Shown here piece by piece: positions 1 through 9,345 of a stretch of DNA of 64,000 bases (positions are counted from its first letter, which is position 1; each line of letters starts with the position of its first letter). The notes beneath the pieces are model-generated. The model was not told the DNA's origin. It was given only the letters and a program-made list of their open reading frames with translations, and made no database searches. Both the position numbers and the translations under genes were made by a program. Source of the stretch: an uncultured beta proteobacterium (GTDB lineage: Bacteria > Pseudomonadota > Gammaproteobacteria > Burkholderiales > Burkholderiaceae_C); NCBI GenBank assembly GCA_903832285.1, contig CAILAY010000090.1:1-64000 (forward strand), given 5' to 3'.

Positions 1-3000
1 CAACGCCGGTGCCCAACGGCGCGAAGTTCAGCGGCTCGCTCATGAGTCACGCTGGCATCACGAGCAATTGCGCCGCGTGTCACGGCCCGGGTATCACCGG
101 CTCCAGCTTCATCGGCGTGGCCCAGATCGTCGCCATGCCACCGACCTCACCCGTCGGCGCGAGCTCGCACATCCCGTCGAGTACGACGTGCGAGACCTGC
201 CACTTGGGAACAACTCCATCGGGTATGGTGGCGGCGTCGGCCACCAAGAGCGCACCCGGAACGCTGTTTGCCACACCGGCGCCGACCACGACCCAAATCC
301 ACACCGGCATCACCGGCGGCTGCAACAGCTGCCACGACACCAACCACGTCTGGATGGGAGTGGGTGTGTATCCAATTGCGCCCACGGTGATGACCAACAA
401 CGCCCAATACACGGGTTTTCACACCCGACCCAAGACGGCGGCCAGCACCTATAGCGTGGCTGATCCAGCGCATCCGAGTATTGGCGACTGCTCGCAATGC
501 CACAGCAATCTCAATTACTTCTTGAGTCCGGACAAGCCCGCGAACCACATTCCGACGGCGGTCACGGCACAGTGCACTTTCTGCCATACCTCCACCGACT
601 ACTCGGTCCTGCCGACCCTGGCGAACATCCATGCGAACGCGCCCAGCACCACGAGCAATTGCGCACAGTGCCACGGCAGCGCTGCGCCGAGCTTCGCCAT
701 TCCCGCGGCCAGCTTCACCATCGTGGGACTGCCCAGCAACCACATTCCAACCACCGCGGCGTGCGAGAGTTGCCACTTGGCCGCGGGCTCCAGCATTGCT
801 GCCACACCAGTAGGAAACGGCGCCAAGTTCAGCGGCTCGCTCATGAGTCACAACGGCATTGCGAGCAATTGTGCGGACTGCCACGGCCCCGCCATCACGG
901 GCTCCAGCTTCATCGGCGTGGCCCAGATCGTCGTCATGCCGCCGACCGCACCCGTGGGCGTGAACTCGCACATCCCGTCCAGTACGACGTGCGAGACCTG
1001 TCACCTGGGAACAACTCCATCGGGCATGGTGGCGGCATCGGCCACCAAGACCGCACCGGGGACGCTGTTTGCCACACCGGCGCCGACCACGACACAGATC
1101 CACACCGGCATCACCGGTGGCTGCAACAGCTGCCACGACACCAACTATGTCTGGATGGGGATGAGCGCCTATTCGATTGCGCCCACTGTCAAGACCGCCG
1201 GTGCACAGTACACCGGTTTCCAGACGCGGCCCAAGACCGCTGCGGGTACCTACAGCGTGGCCGACGCCACCCACCCGACGACGGGTGACTGCTCGCAATG
1301 CCACTCGGGAACCAACTACTTCACGGGCCAGGACAAGCCGGCGAACCACATTCCGACGGCGGCCACGGCCCAGTGTTCTGCCTGCCACACCATCCCCGGT
1401 GACTATGCGACCCTGCCCACACTGGCGAACATCCACGCCAACGCGCCCAGCACCACGAGCAATTGCGCGCAGTGCCACGGCAGCGCTGCGCCGAGCTTCG
1501 CCATTCCTGCGGCCAGCTTCACCATCGTGGGACTGCCCAGCAACCACGTTCCAACCACCGCGGCCTGCGAGAGCTGCCACGTCGGTACCGGCTCCAGTGT
1601 CGCCACAACGCCGGTGCCCAACGGCGCGAAGTTCAGCGGCTCGCTCATGAGTCACGCTGGCATCACGAGCAATTGCGCCGCGTGTCACGGCCCGGGTATC
1701 ACCGGCTCCAGCTTCATCGGCGTGGCCCAGATCGTCGCCATGCCGGTGACGACGCCGATGAGCGCCAGTGCGCATATCCCCTCGAGCACGGTATGTGAGG
1801 CCTGCCATTTGGGAACCACACCAACGGGCATGGTGGCAGCATCGAGCAGCAAGACCGCACCCGGAACGCTGTTTGCCACGCCCGCTCCGACCACAGCGCA
1901 GATCCACGCAGGCATCACGGGAAGTTGCAACAGTTGCCACGACACGAGCTATGTCTGGATGGGGATGAACGCCTATCCAATTGCGCCCACAGTGATGTCG
2001 ACGACAGCCGGCCAGAAGTACACCGGTTTCCACACCCGACCCAAGACGGCGGCCGGCACCTACAACGTGGCTGACGCGGCGCACCCGAGCACGGCCGACT
2101 GCTCGCAGTGCCACAGCGGGACCGATTACTTCCTGGGTGAAATCAAACCGGCAAATCACATTCCGTACGCGACCGCGGCACTGTGCACGGCTTGCCATAC
2201 CTCGACCGACTACTCGGTCCTGCCGACACTGGCAAACATCCACGCCAATGCCCAAAGCACCACCAGCAATTGCGCGCAGTGCCACGGCAGCGCCGCGCCG
2301 AGCTTTGCCATTCCCGCGGCCAGCTTCACCATCGTGGGGCTGCCCAGCAACCACGTTCCAACCACTGCGGCCTGCGAGAGCTGCCACGTCGGTACCGGCT
2401 CCAGCATTGCTGCAACGCCGGTGCCCAACGGCGCGAAGTTCAGCGGCTCGCTCATGAGTCACGCTGGCATCACCAGCAACTGCGTTGCCTGCCACGGCCC
2501 CACCATCACCGGGACCAGCTTTGTCGGCGTGAGCAAGATCATCGTGATGCCACCTGTCACGCCGGTAGGCGTGAGTTCGCACATCCCGTCGAGCACCACC
2601 TGCGAGACCTGCCACCTGGGCACGACGCCGACCGGCATGGTGGCGGCCTCGGCCACCAAGACCGCTCCCGGCACGGCCTTTTTGACGCCGGCGCCGACCA
2701 CGGCGCAGATCCACACGGGCATCACCTCGGGCTGCTCCAGTTGCCACGACACCGGCATGGTGTGGATGAGCATCAATGTGGCTGATTACGCGATCGCCCC
2801 CAAGGTCCTGGGTACCGCGGCAACGCAGTACACCGGTTTTCACACCCGACCGGTGACGGCGGCCAGCACTTACAGCGTGGCCGACCCGGCGCACCCGACG
2901 ATCGGCGACTGCTCGCAATGCCATGCCGGCACCACCTATTTTTCGGGCGTCGCCAAACCGACAGGCCATATACCGACCACGCTGGCTTGCGCCACCTGCC

Positions 3001-4043
3001 ATATCGTGGCGGGTGACTACTCGATCGCGGGACTGGCCAGCAATACGATCCTGCACACCGGCATCAGCGCCGGCTGCATCACCTGCCATACCGCGGGCAC
3101 AGGCGCCGGCCCGTTTGCCGGCTGTACCACGCAGGCAAGCTGCGCCGCGCCACCACCCGTGACCTACCAACCCAAGGTCATGCCATTGCTGGCTGGCGGT
3201 TCTCCCACCGCGCCATCGCCGTCCACGCACATCCCGGCAGCGGGTGTCGCCTGCGAAAAATGCCACTCGCCAACGGCGTTCACCACTTTTGGTGGCACCA
3301 ACATGAAGGGCAATACCGCTGCGCACACGGCAATTGCTACGACGACGCCGACCTGCATCGGCTGTCACGAAGGCACGCCCCTCTTCAGCTGGTATGGCGC
3401 GACGGCCACCAGCACGCCGCCCCTGGTGACACGCCCGGTCGGACACGAAAGTCGCAAGGCCGGCCAGGACTGCATCGCCTGTCACTCCAAGGTGTATACC
3501 AAGTTCAGTGGAGCCGCTGCCCGCGTGCGTCCGGTGCTGCGCGGCGCTGCCGGAACCATCAACCAGAGGTTCCTGCCCGGTGTCGGCTTGGCCTCCAGCC
3601 TGCTCGATACATCGGTCTTCACGCACGCAGGTGTGGCGCCGGGGCAGTGCCAGACCTGCCACAACGACCAAGTTGCCAGCGGCTTCCCTGTCAAGCACTT
3701 GCAAACACGCCTCTCGTGCGACAGTTGCCACCGCACCACCGCCTGGAAGCCGGCGCAGTTCAGCCATCAGGGTGTTTCAACGGGCCAGTGCCAGGTCTGT
3801 CACAACAGCGCTGCGGCGACCGGCAAACCGGCCGGGCATTTCGTCACGCCTCGTTCGTGTGACGCCTGCCACCGCACCGTGGCGTGGGTGCCTGTCTCCT
3901 ACTCGCACCTCTCGCCCCTGTATCAGGCACAACCCGGAAACCCCAGTTGCGTGAGTTGCCACGTCACCAACGGCGAACTCATTCCGAGACAGATGCGCGG
4001 CAACAAACGGCCCGGCCCGGTTCCAACCCATACCGGCCCATGA
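1..4043 (+). CDS. Giant multiheme c-type cytochrome, 5' end outside window
   Basis: The frame is open from the first base, and the first in-frame residues (T-P-V-P-N-G) match the internal repeat junctions, so the true start and signal peptide lie upstream. The visible 1346 residues hold 35 CxxCH heme c motifs. Residues up to about 1000 are tandem units of ~268 residues with seven hemes each. Most units also carry at least seven histidines outside the motifs (in SLMSH, SHIPSS, QIHTGI, GFHTRP, NHIPT and NIHAN contexts), which suggests bis-histidine ligation; unit 2 has FQTRP in place of FHTRP. The last ~230 residues are non-repetitive and alternate CxxCHN with CxxCHR sites. No membrane segment is visible. 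It should be exported, matured by the Ccm system and act in long-range electron transfer. A beta-barrel gene follows 84 bp downstream. Total size and heme number are unknown. Confidence 0.93.
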   Translation, partial: TPVPNGAKFSGSLMSHAGITSNCAACHGPGITGSSFIGVAQIVAMPPTSPVGASSHIPSSTTCETCHLGTTPSGMVAASATKSAPGTLFATPAPTTTQIHTGITGGCNSCHDTNHVWMGVGVYPIAPTVMTNNAQYTGFHTRPKTAASTYSVADPAHPSIGDCSQCHSNLNYFLSPDKPANHIPTAVTAQCTFCHTSTDYSVLPTLANIHANAPSTTSNCAQCHGSAAPSFAIPAASFTIVGLPSNHIPTTAACESCHLAAGSSIAATPVGNGAKFSGSLMSHNGIASNCADCHGPAITGSSFIGVAQIVVMPPTAPVGVNSHIPSSTTCETCHLGTTPSGMVAASATKTAPGTLFATPAPTTTQIHTGITGGCNSCHDTNYVWMGMSAYSIAPTVKTAGAQYTGFQTRPKTAAGTYSVADATHPTTGDCSQCHSGTNYFTGQDKPANHIPTAATAQCSACHTIPGDYATLPTLANIHANAPSTTSNCAQCHGSAAPSFAIPAASFTIVGLPSNHVPTTAACESCHVGTGSSVATTPVPNGAKFSGSLMSHAGITSNCAACHGPGITGSSFIGVAQIVAMPVTTPMSASAHIPSSTVCEACHLGTTPTGMVAASSSKTAPGTLFATPAPTTAQIHAGITGSCNSCHDTSYVWMGMNAYPIAPTVMSTTAGQKYTGFHTRPKTAAGTYNVADAAHPSTADCSQCHSGTDYFLGEIKPANHIPYATAALCTACHTSTDYSVLPTLANIHANAQSTTSNCAQCHGSAAPSFAIPAASFTIVGLPSNHVPTTAACESCHVGTGSSIAATPVPNGAKFSGSLMSHAGITSNCVACHGPTITGTSFVGVSKIIVMPPVTPVGVSSHIPSSTTCETCHLGTTPTGMVAASATKTAPGTAFLTPAPTTAQIHTGITSGCSSCHDTGMVWMSINVADYAIAPKVLGTAATQYTGFHTRPVTAASTYSVADPAHPTIGDCSQCHAGTTYFSGVAKPTGHIPTTLACATCHIVAGDYSIAGLASNTILHTGISAGCITCHTAGTGAGPFAGCTTQASCAAPPPVTYQPKVMPLLAGGSPTAPSPSTHIPAAGVACEKCHSPTAFTTFGGTNMKGNTAAHTAIATTTPTCIGCHEGTPLFSWYGATATSTPPLVTRPVGHESRKAGQDCIACHSKVYTKFSGAAARVRPVLRGAAGTINQRFLPGVGLASSLLDTSVFTHAGVAPGQCQTCHNDQVASGFPVKHLQTRLSCDSCHRTTAWKPAQFSHQGVSTGQCQVCHNSAAATGKPAGHFVTPRSCDACHRTVAWVPVSYSHLSPLYQAQPGNPSCVSCHVTNGELIPRQMRGNKRPGPVPTHTGP
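9..3023 (+). repeat. Tandem in-frame repeats of the cytochrome gene (~804 bp units)
   Basis: Repeat junctions encoding PV-x-NGAKFSG fall at 9, 810, 1614 and 2421, giving periods of 801, 804 and 807 bp. Each full unit codes for seven CxxCH sites. Unit four keeps the first four or five sites and then diverges. Positions 1-139 and 1606-1744 are identical in DNA, while the intervening unit differs, which points to recent duplication or gene conversion. The array probably continues upstream of the window. Confidence 0.95.
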
Positions 4044-4127
4044 GCGACGTAGCCGATGCTCACGAAAGTCACCCACATTGTGTCCAGCCGCGGGCTGTGA
4101 CTCACTTAGAGGAAGCAGGTAGTAATC

Positions 4128-6395
4128 ATGCAAATTAGAGACGCAATCCAACGCTGTCTGCTGGCGGCCGTTCTAGCGTTGCTGGCGCCACTGACCGGTG
4201 CCCAAGGCTTGAGTGACGTGTCCGTGGCAGTGCAAGGCGACGATGTGGTGGCCAGTGTCCTCTTTTCCGGGACCGTGCGGGTGATACAACAAAACACCGA
4301 AGCGCCATCCAAATTGGTGCAAATTCAGATTGAACTATTGGTGCCCGACAACGGCATCCGAAGTGAGTCAACCGCCGGCTTGCGAAACGAACCCGCTCCA
4401 GGTTTCCGCCGCGTGCCTGCCGCCGGTTCGGCCTCCGAGTTCACATTGGAAACGAATTTTGCGGCACCCAGGACACCGACCAACAAGAGCGGGTTGGGCA
4501 ACGAACTGGTGACAACCATGAACCTGCGTTTTCGCGAGGACACAGCAGTGCGGGTACGCCAGGGTGCGAATTCGAAGACGATTGACATCGTATTGATCGG
4601 CAAGGGTGCCGTGGCTTCGAGTGCGGTCGTTCAGGCGGCCGCTGCGGTGGCGGACGGCAAGGTCGGGGGAACACCAGGAGCCACCGAAGCTCCCGTCGTG
4701 CTGGCAACGCCCGAAGTGGAAGCGCGCGCTGCGGACCTGATGGCATTGGCCCGGGAAGCCGTGACCAAGGGGAACACGCAGGTGGCGATCGGGCATCTGA
4801 ATCAATTGTTGCTGCTGCCACCCAATTCGGTAACCCAGGACGGACAGGAAATGATCGGTGTTGCCTGGGAGCGCGCAGGCGACCTGACGCGTGCCAGGAT
4901 GGAGTACGAACTCTATCTGAAACTCTTTACGGTAGGTGAGGGCGCCCAGCGCGTGGCCCAGCGCCTGGCCTCGATGGGTGTGGCAGCGCCGCCCGCCAAG
5001 GTCGAATCGCAGGTCGTCGCAGGCGCGCCTGAAGCGCCCAAAAAGCCCGAGATAAAGTACAGCGGCACCATTGCAGAGTATTACTTCGGGGGCAAATCGC
5101 GCAGTCAGTCGCTGGTGAACCTGAACACTGGCATCGATCAATCGACTCTGACCAAGACCACTGAATCTGCCCTGGTGACGAATGTGGATCTGGGTGCGCG
5201 CTACAGCTCAGACCAGTCTGATATTCGCGCCGTGCTGCGGGGCACAGGTTCGACCAACCTCACGACCACATCCAAGAACACCAGCGTCCTGAATGCTGCC
5301 TTTGTGGACTATCGACTCAAGGGTAACGGGCTCGCCGTGCGGGTTGGGCGGCAGTCGCCCATCAACGGCGGCTTGTTGGGAATGTTTGACGGTGTATCCC
5401 TGACCTATCCGGTGCGCCAGGGCATTCGCGTCAATCTCATGGGTGGGGTTCCCGCCAGCCCGCTGATTTCGACGCCGGACGAGCGCATGTTCGCGGGCAT
5501 GGTCGAGATGGATACGCTGCTGCCGAATTTGAGCGGTGACATGTACATCCTGAATCAGACGACGCAGGGCATCACCAACCGGCGCACCATCGGCACGGAA
5601 GCACGCTATTCGGACGAACGCGGATCGCTTTACGCGTTGCTGGATTACGACCAGTTGTTCAATGCGGTGAATGCTTTCTCGGTGCAAGGATCCGTTCAGG
5701 GTGCGGGTCAAACCACCTACACCCTGCTGTTGGACAACCGCAAGGCGCCGTCATTGCAGATGACCAATGCGCTCATCAGCTATGGAGCGACCTCGCTCAG
5801 AACGTTGCTGCACATACTGGCCGTGACCAACGGAATGAGCGAAAGCGAAGGCCTGAATTTCATCCGCGATGCCGCCAAAGCGACCACGGCCAAGGCGCGG
5901 CAGATGCTCTTCAGCGCGTCGCGGCCCATCAGTGACAAATGGCAGGCGACGGGGGACTTCCGGTTCAGCGATATCGGCGCACTTCCGCAGGTGGGCCAAT
6001 TCCAGGCCACTGAGGCCACCGGGGCCCAGTATGGGCTGTCGGTGCAACTCACAGGATCCAATATTTACTCCAAACGCGACATCAATAATTTCAATTTGAG
6101 CGTGCTCTCGACCCCGCAATTTCATGGCGTGCAACTGGCCTACAACAACCTCACGGGATTTGACGACAACCAGTTCACACTTGAGCCGTCCTTGCGCCTT
6201 TACAAGCAGCGCGACAACCAGGGGGTCAACATGATGCGGGTCAGCCCCGGTCTGCGTGGGTCGTACAACCTTTCCAAGAAGCTCAGCGCCATGGCAGAGG
6301 GTTTGGCGGAACATTCCACCAATCAGGGGCCTACCAACCACAACACCACGAACTCGGTGTTCTTCTATCTCGGTCTGCGTTATGAACTGTTCTAG
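4128..6395 (+). CDS. Outer-membrane beta-barrel protein with periplasmic TPR region
   Basis: The 755-residue protein starts with a signal peptide (residues 1 to ~25, ending LTGAQG). Residues ~27-170 form a beta-rich domain resembling periplasmic interaction domains. Residues ~199-284 look like TPR helices. From ~309 to the end the sequence has alternating polar and hydrophobic strands and finishes in Leu-Phe, the usual BAM signal of outer-membrane barrels. The start has an AGGT-type ribosome site seven bases upstream. Directly behind a giant cytochrome, it is a candidate barrel of a porin-cytochrome conduit, with the TPR part docking periplasmic partners. No specific family name was recognised; the role is inferred from fold signs and context. 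It overlaps the next gene by 14 bp. Confidence 0.8.
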   Translation: MQIRDAIQRCLLAAVLALLAPLTGAQGLSDVSVAVQGDDVVASVLFSGTVRVIQQNTEAPSKLVQIQIELLVPDNGIRSESTAGLRNEPAPGFRRVPAAGSASEFTLETNFAAPRTPTNKSGLGNELVTTMNLRFREDTAVRVRQGANSKTIDIVLIGKGAVASSAVVQAAAAVADGKVGGTPGATEAPVVLATPEVEARAADLMALAREAVTKGNTQVAIGHLNQLLLLPPNSVTQDGQEMIGVAWERAGDLTRARMEYELYLKLFTVGEGAQRVAQRLASMGVAAPPAKVESQVVAGAPEAPKKPEIKYSGTIAEYYFGGKSRSQSLVNLNTGIDQSTLTKTTESALVTNVDLGARYSSDQSDIRAVLRGTGSTNLTTTSKNTSVLNAAFVDYRLKGNGLAVRVGRQSPINGGLLGMFDGVSLTYPVRQGIRVNLMGGVPASPLISTPDERMFAGMVEMDTLLPNLSGDMYILNQTTQGITNRRTIGTEARYSDERGSLYALLDYDQLFNAVNAFSVQGSVQGAGQTTYTLLLDNRKAPSLQMTNALISYGATSLRTLLHILAVTNGMSESEGLNFIRDAAKATTAKARQMLFSASRPISDKWQATGDFRFSDIGALPQVGQFQATEATGAQYGLSVQLTGSNIYSKRDINNFNLSVLSTPQFHGVQLAYNNLTGFDDNQFTLEPSLRLYKQRDNQGVNMMRVSPGLRGSYNLSKKLSAMAEGLAEHSTNQGPTNHNTTNSVFFYLGLRYELF

Positions 6396-7425
6396 AAGTA
6401 CTCAGCGCGTCCAGCGCGGCGGGGTGAAGCTCTGGCTCGTGTTCTCGGTTGTGCTGGCGGTGCTGGCTGGCGTTGGCTACGCGGTGCTACGTGCGGACTT
6501 CGGCAAGTTGTCTGAGAGTGCGACCAAGGGAAGCGCGGAGCCCGGCGCCAACAGTTCGCTCAAACCCCTGTCCGATGAGCAGCTTGAGCGTATGGTCGCG
6601 CAAGCCTCGCGGCAGACCCAGCAGGAACCCAAAAATGCTTCAGCCTGGGCCATGCTCGCACACTCGTACGAGATGATGGGGAAGTTTTCCGAGTCGGCAA
6701 AAGCCTATGCGCAGTTGGTGCAACTCCTGCCCGGCGACGCGCAAGTGCTGGCCGACTATGCGGATGCGCTGGCTGTTGCCAACGGGCGCAGCTTCAAGGG
6801 AGAACCCTTGACCCTGTTGCAGAGGGCCTTGGCGCTGGATGCGAAAAATGTCAAGGCCCTGCTGCTGACGGGCATTGCCTACGTGCAGGAGCAGAACCCG
6901 GCGCAGGCACTGCCGTATCTGGAGCAGGCACGTAGCGCGACTGCCGATCCAGGTTTGCTGGGCCAGATCGACGCCAGCATCGCGCAGGCGAAGGCGCTCA
7001 CGGGCGCAGCGCCAGCAGCGGCCGTTGCAGCATTGCCAGCACATGGGGCGAGCGCTGGCGATGTCGCGGTCAACCAGGAGTCGGCGCAAGTGTCAGGTCG
7101 GGTCTTTCTGGCCGAAGATCTGCGCGCCAAGGTGCCAACTCAGGCCACGCTGTTTCTGTACGCACGCCCGGTGGAGGGATCGCGCATGCCGGTGGCCTTG
7201 TTGCGCAAGAAGGTCAGCGACCTGCCAATGAATTTTCACCTGGATGACTCGATGGCCATGGTGCCCAATACCAGCCTCTCCATGCAGGCCAAGGTGGTTG
7301 TCGTGGCGCGCATCTCGTTGCGCGGAAATGTGACTCCTCAGGCGGGAGATTTTGAAGGTATATCGGCACCGGTTTCTGTTGGCACCAAGGACTTGAAACT
7401 GGAGATCTCTGAGGTCCTGAAGTGA
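6382..7425 (+). CDS. CcmI/CycH-like TPR protein for cytochrome c assembly
   Basis: The protein is 347 residues if started at ATG 6382, inside the end of the barrel gene; GTG 6424 is an alternative. A single membrane helix spans residues ~16-36, followed by TPR repeats (~60-190) and, from ~236, the C-terminal domain typical of CcmI/CycH (GRVFLAEDL, LFLYARPVEG, MPVALLRKKVSDLP, DDSMAM, KVVVVARIS). In CcmI this region presents apocytochrome to the heme lyase. The usual two-helix N-terminal CcmI membrane unit is missing and no other ccm genes are nearby, so it is an orphan, perhaps dedicated to the large cytochrome upstream. A paralogue lies at 11477-12352. It overlaps the next gene by 4 bp. Confidence 0.82.
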   Translation: MNCSRSTQRVQRGGVKLWLVFSVVLAVLAGVGYAVLRADFGKLSESATKGSAEPGANSSLKPLSDEQLERMVAQASRQTQQEPKNASAWAMLAHSYEMMGKFSESAKAYAQLVQLLPGDAQVLADYADALAVANGRSFKGEPLTLLQRALALDAKNVKALLLTGIAYVQEQNPAQALPYLEQARSATADPGLLGQIDASIAQAKALTGAAPAAAVAALPAHGASAGDVAVNQESAQVSGRVFLAEDLRAKVPTQATLFLYARPVEGSRMPVALLRKKVSDLPMNFHLDDSMAMVPNTSLSMQAKVVVVARISLRGNVTPQAGDFEGISAPVSVGTKDLKLEISEVLK

Positions 7426-7919
7426 ATCGATGGTCTCTGCTGGTGAGTCGAGGCAAGTTCGCCCGGAGTGCACTGACGCTGGCGCTCGGGTGCGGCGCGC
7501 TGTGGCTGACTCAGGATGCGCAGGCCGTGCTGGGTGCGACGCAGGACACGCTACAGGCCGATCAGATCAACTTCAGGGGTGTGCACAGCCAGCGCGCCGA
7601 TTGGCAAATGACGACTCACGAAATCAGCCTGGCTGACGGCTCCAGCATCAGGGAATATGTCAATCCCGCGGGACTGGTATTTGCCGTCTCCTGGCACAGT
7701 CGCCTGAAGCCCCGGCTGGAGACCCTGCTGGGAGCGCATTACGTCGCGCCGGGCGTGAATTCCAACCTGGCTGCAGGCGTGTCAGGTGTGAAACGACAGC
7801 AGTCCTTGCGCCACCCCAATCTCGTGTTGCATCAGAGCGGTCGCATGAATGCCTTTTCAGGATTGGCCTATGTACCGACGCTGGTTCCTCCGGGTGTGAA
7901 TGCCGATGCGCTTCGCTAG
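7422..7919 (+). CDS. DUF2844 family exported protein
   Basis: The gene starts at GTG 7422, overlapping the preceding stop. The product has 165 residues with a signal peptide that probably ends near residue 35 (TQDAQA). The mature part carries the DUF2844 pattern: a short N-terminal strand region, SIREYVNPAGLVFAVSWHS, then a leucine-rich LETLLGAHY segment. DUF2844 genes commonly sit next to DUF3443 genes in Burkholderiales, as here, where the two overlap by 20 bp. Function is unknown. The pairing suggests it is a partner, chaperone or substrate of the DUF3443 protein, but nothing in the sequence decides this. Confidence 0.85.
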   Translation: MNRWSLLVSRGKFARSALTLALGCGALWLTQDAQAVLGATQDTLQADQINFRGVHSQRADWQMTTHEISLADGSSIREYVNPAGLVFAVSWHSRLKPRLETLLGAHYVAPGVNSNLAAGVSGVKRQQSLRHPNLVLHQSGRMNAFSGLAYVPTLVPPGVNADALR

Positions 7920-9333
7920 CTGTTGGCTGTTCTGGGCAGCACTGCTGGTGTTGACCGCTCTCGCTGGTTGCGGGGGTAATTCGTCCGTAACGACCTGCAA
8001 GGGCTCGGACGGCAGCTATTCTGCGGCAGCCTGTGCCGCGACCGGTGGGTCGACGTCCACGGTGACCTTGGACACGCCCACTGGCAGCAACACCACCGAG
8101 GTGATTGTGGACGCGGGTCCGGCCAGTTTTTCGATGGGTACGGCCAATGTTCCGTTTGTGACGGTGACGGTGTGTCCACCGAACTCCGGGCCGGCCAGTG
8201 CAAGCGCTTGCGTCACCATCGACCACATCTTTCTCGATACCGGCTCTTATGGCTTGCGCCTGCTAAAAAGCGGCGTTGCCAGACTGTCCTTGCCAGCATT
8301 GACGCTGGCCGCCAATGCGCAATTCAATACACCCGGTGGAACCGCCGTGGAGTGCTACCCGTTTGTGCTCGGCGGTGTCTGGGGACCACTGGCTCAAGCC
8401 GATGTCCACATTGCGGGTGAAACGGCCACCGCCATTCCGATCCAGGTGATCGACGATGGTGCCAATCCGGCGCTGATCCCACACATCGATTGCAACAGTG
8501 CCGCGGGTGGCAGTTTGTTCAGCAACGCCGCCTCACTGCAGGCCAATGGCATCCTGGGTATTGGCATGATTCCGTATGACTGCGGCCTGACCTGCACATC
8601 GCCGCTTAACTATGCGGGCTTTCACATTCAGTACTACGTGTGCCCGGATTCCGTCACCGCGAATTGCCAGGCTGCAGCGGTCGCCGCGGAGCAACAGGTT
8701 CAGAATCCGCTGGCGCATTTTGTGCCGGATGATGGCAATCCGGAAAACCCTGGCCTGGCCGACAACAACGGCAGCATCATCAGTTTGCCTGCGCTGTCGC
8801 CAGTAGGTGCGGGCGTAGCCAAGGGAAGGCTCGTGTTTGGTATCGGTACCCGCAGCAACAACCAGATCGGGCGCGACGCCAAAACGATCTTTGCCGACGC
8901 CAATCCAGCCAGTCTCAGCTATCTCTATTTCACGACGACCCTGGGCCAAACGAACTATCCGGACAGCTACATCGACAGCGGCTCAAACGCCTATTTCTTC
9001 GACGCCGCCGCCATTTCCCAAACGTGCGCGGGTTCTTCCGGGAATGCAGGCACGAGCGGCTGGTACTGTCCTGCGGGCAGCACACCGGTGGCGCTCAACG
9101 CAATATTGACGGATTCGCAGATTCCATCCAACACGGCACAGGTGAACTTTTCCATCGCCAACGCCGACACGCTGTTCAGCACCTCCAGTACCGCCTTCAA
9201 TAATCTGGGGGGCTCCATCACCGCCGCGCCACGGACCTTTGTATGGGGACTTTCTTTCTTCTTTGGCCGCAGCGTCTACACCTCCATCTGGGGTCAGTGG
9301 CTCTCAACCAACGGTCCGTGGAATGCTTTTTAG
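7900..9333 (+). CDS. DUF3443 lipoprotein, probable pepsin-like aspartic protease
   Basis: The 477-residue protein has a lipoprotein signal (LTALAGC, Cys24). It matches DUF3443 in length and neighbour. Read in order it shows the landmarks of two-lobed pepsins: FLDTGS with Asp113, a flap-like segment starting at Tyr153 (YPFVLGGVWG then QADVHIAG), GILGIG at 217-222, a second SYIDSGS with Asp359, and a C-terminal VWGLSFFFGRSVYTSIWG resembling the pepsin strand around ILGDVFLR. The spacing of the two aspartates (246 residues) is longer than in animal pepsin. Membership of DUF3443 is what I recognise; the protease fold is inferred from these motifs. ATG 7906 is an alternative start. It probably faces the periplasm or the cell surface. 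Confidence 0.82.
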   Translation: MPMRFASCWLFWAALLVLTALAGCGGNSSVTTCKGSDGSYSAAACAATGGSTSTVTLDTPTGSNTTEVIVDAGPASFSMGTANVPFVTVTVCPPNSGPASASACVTIDHIFLDTGSYGLRLLKSGVARLSLPALTLAANAQFNTPGGTAVECYPFVLGGVWGPLAQADVHIAGETATAIPIQVIDDGANPALIPHIDCNSAAGGSLFSNAASLQANGILGIGMIPYDCGLTCTSPLNYAGFHIQYYVCPDSVTANCQAAAVAAEQQVQNPLAHFVPDDGNPENPGLADNNGSIISLPALSPVGAGVAKGRLVFGIGTRSNNQIGRDAKTIFADANPASLSYLYFTTTLGQTNYPDSYIDSGSNAYFFDAAAISQTCAGSSGNAGTSGWYCPAGSTPVALNAILTDSQIPSNTAQVNFSIANADTLFSTSSTAFNNLGGSITAAPRTFVWGLSFFFGRSVYTSIWGQWLSTNGPWNAF

Positions 9334-9345
9334 ACGCCTGCAAAA

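Noticed and set aside
9-3023. Regular repeats considered as a CRISPR array
   Set aside because: Units are ~800 bp, coding and in frame; there are no short repeats with unique spacers.
147-3767. Very long open frame on the minus strand opposite the cytochrome gene
   Set aside because: It is the antisense of a GC-rich tandem-repeat gene; the product is an Arg/Gly/Ala-rich repeat without domains, while the plus strand has 35 CxxCH motifs.
6256-6381. Upstream extension of the CcmI-like gene inside the barrel gene
   Set aside because: The extension has no domain and overlaps the barrel coding end; the start at 6382 places a normal membrane helix near the N-terminus.
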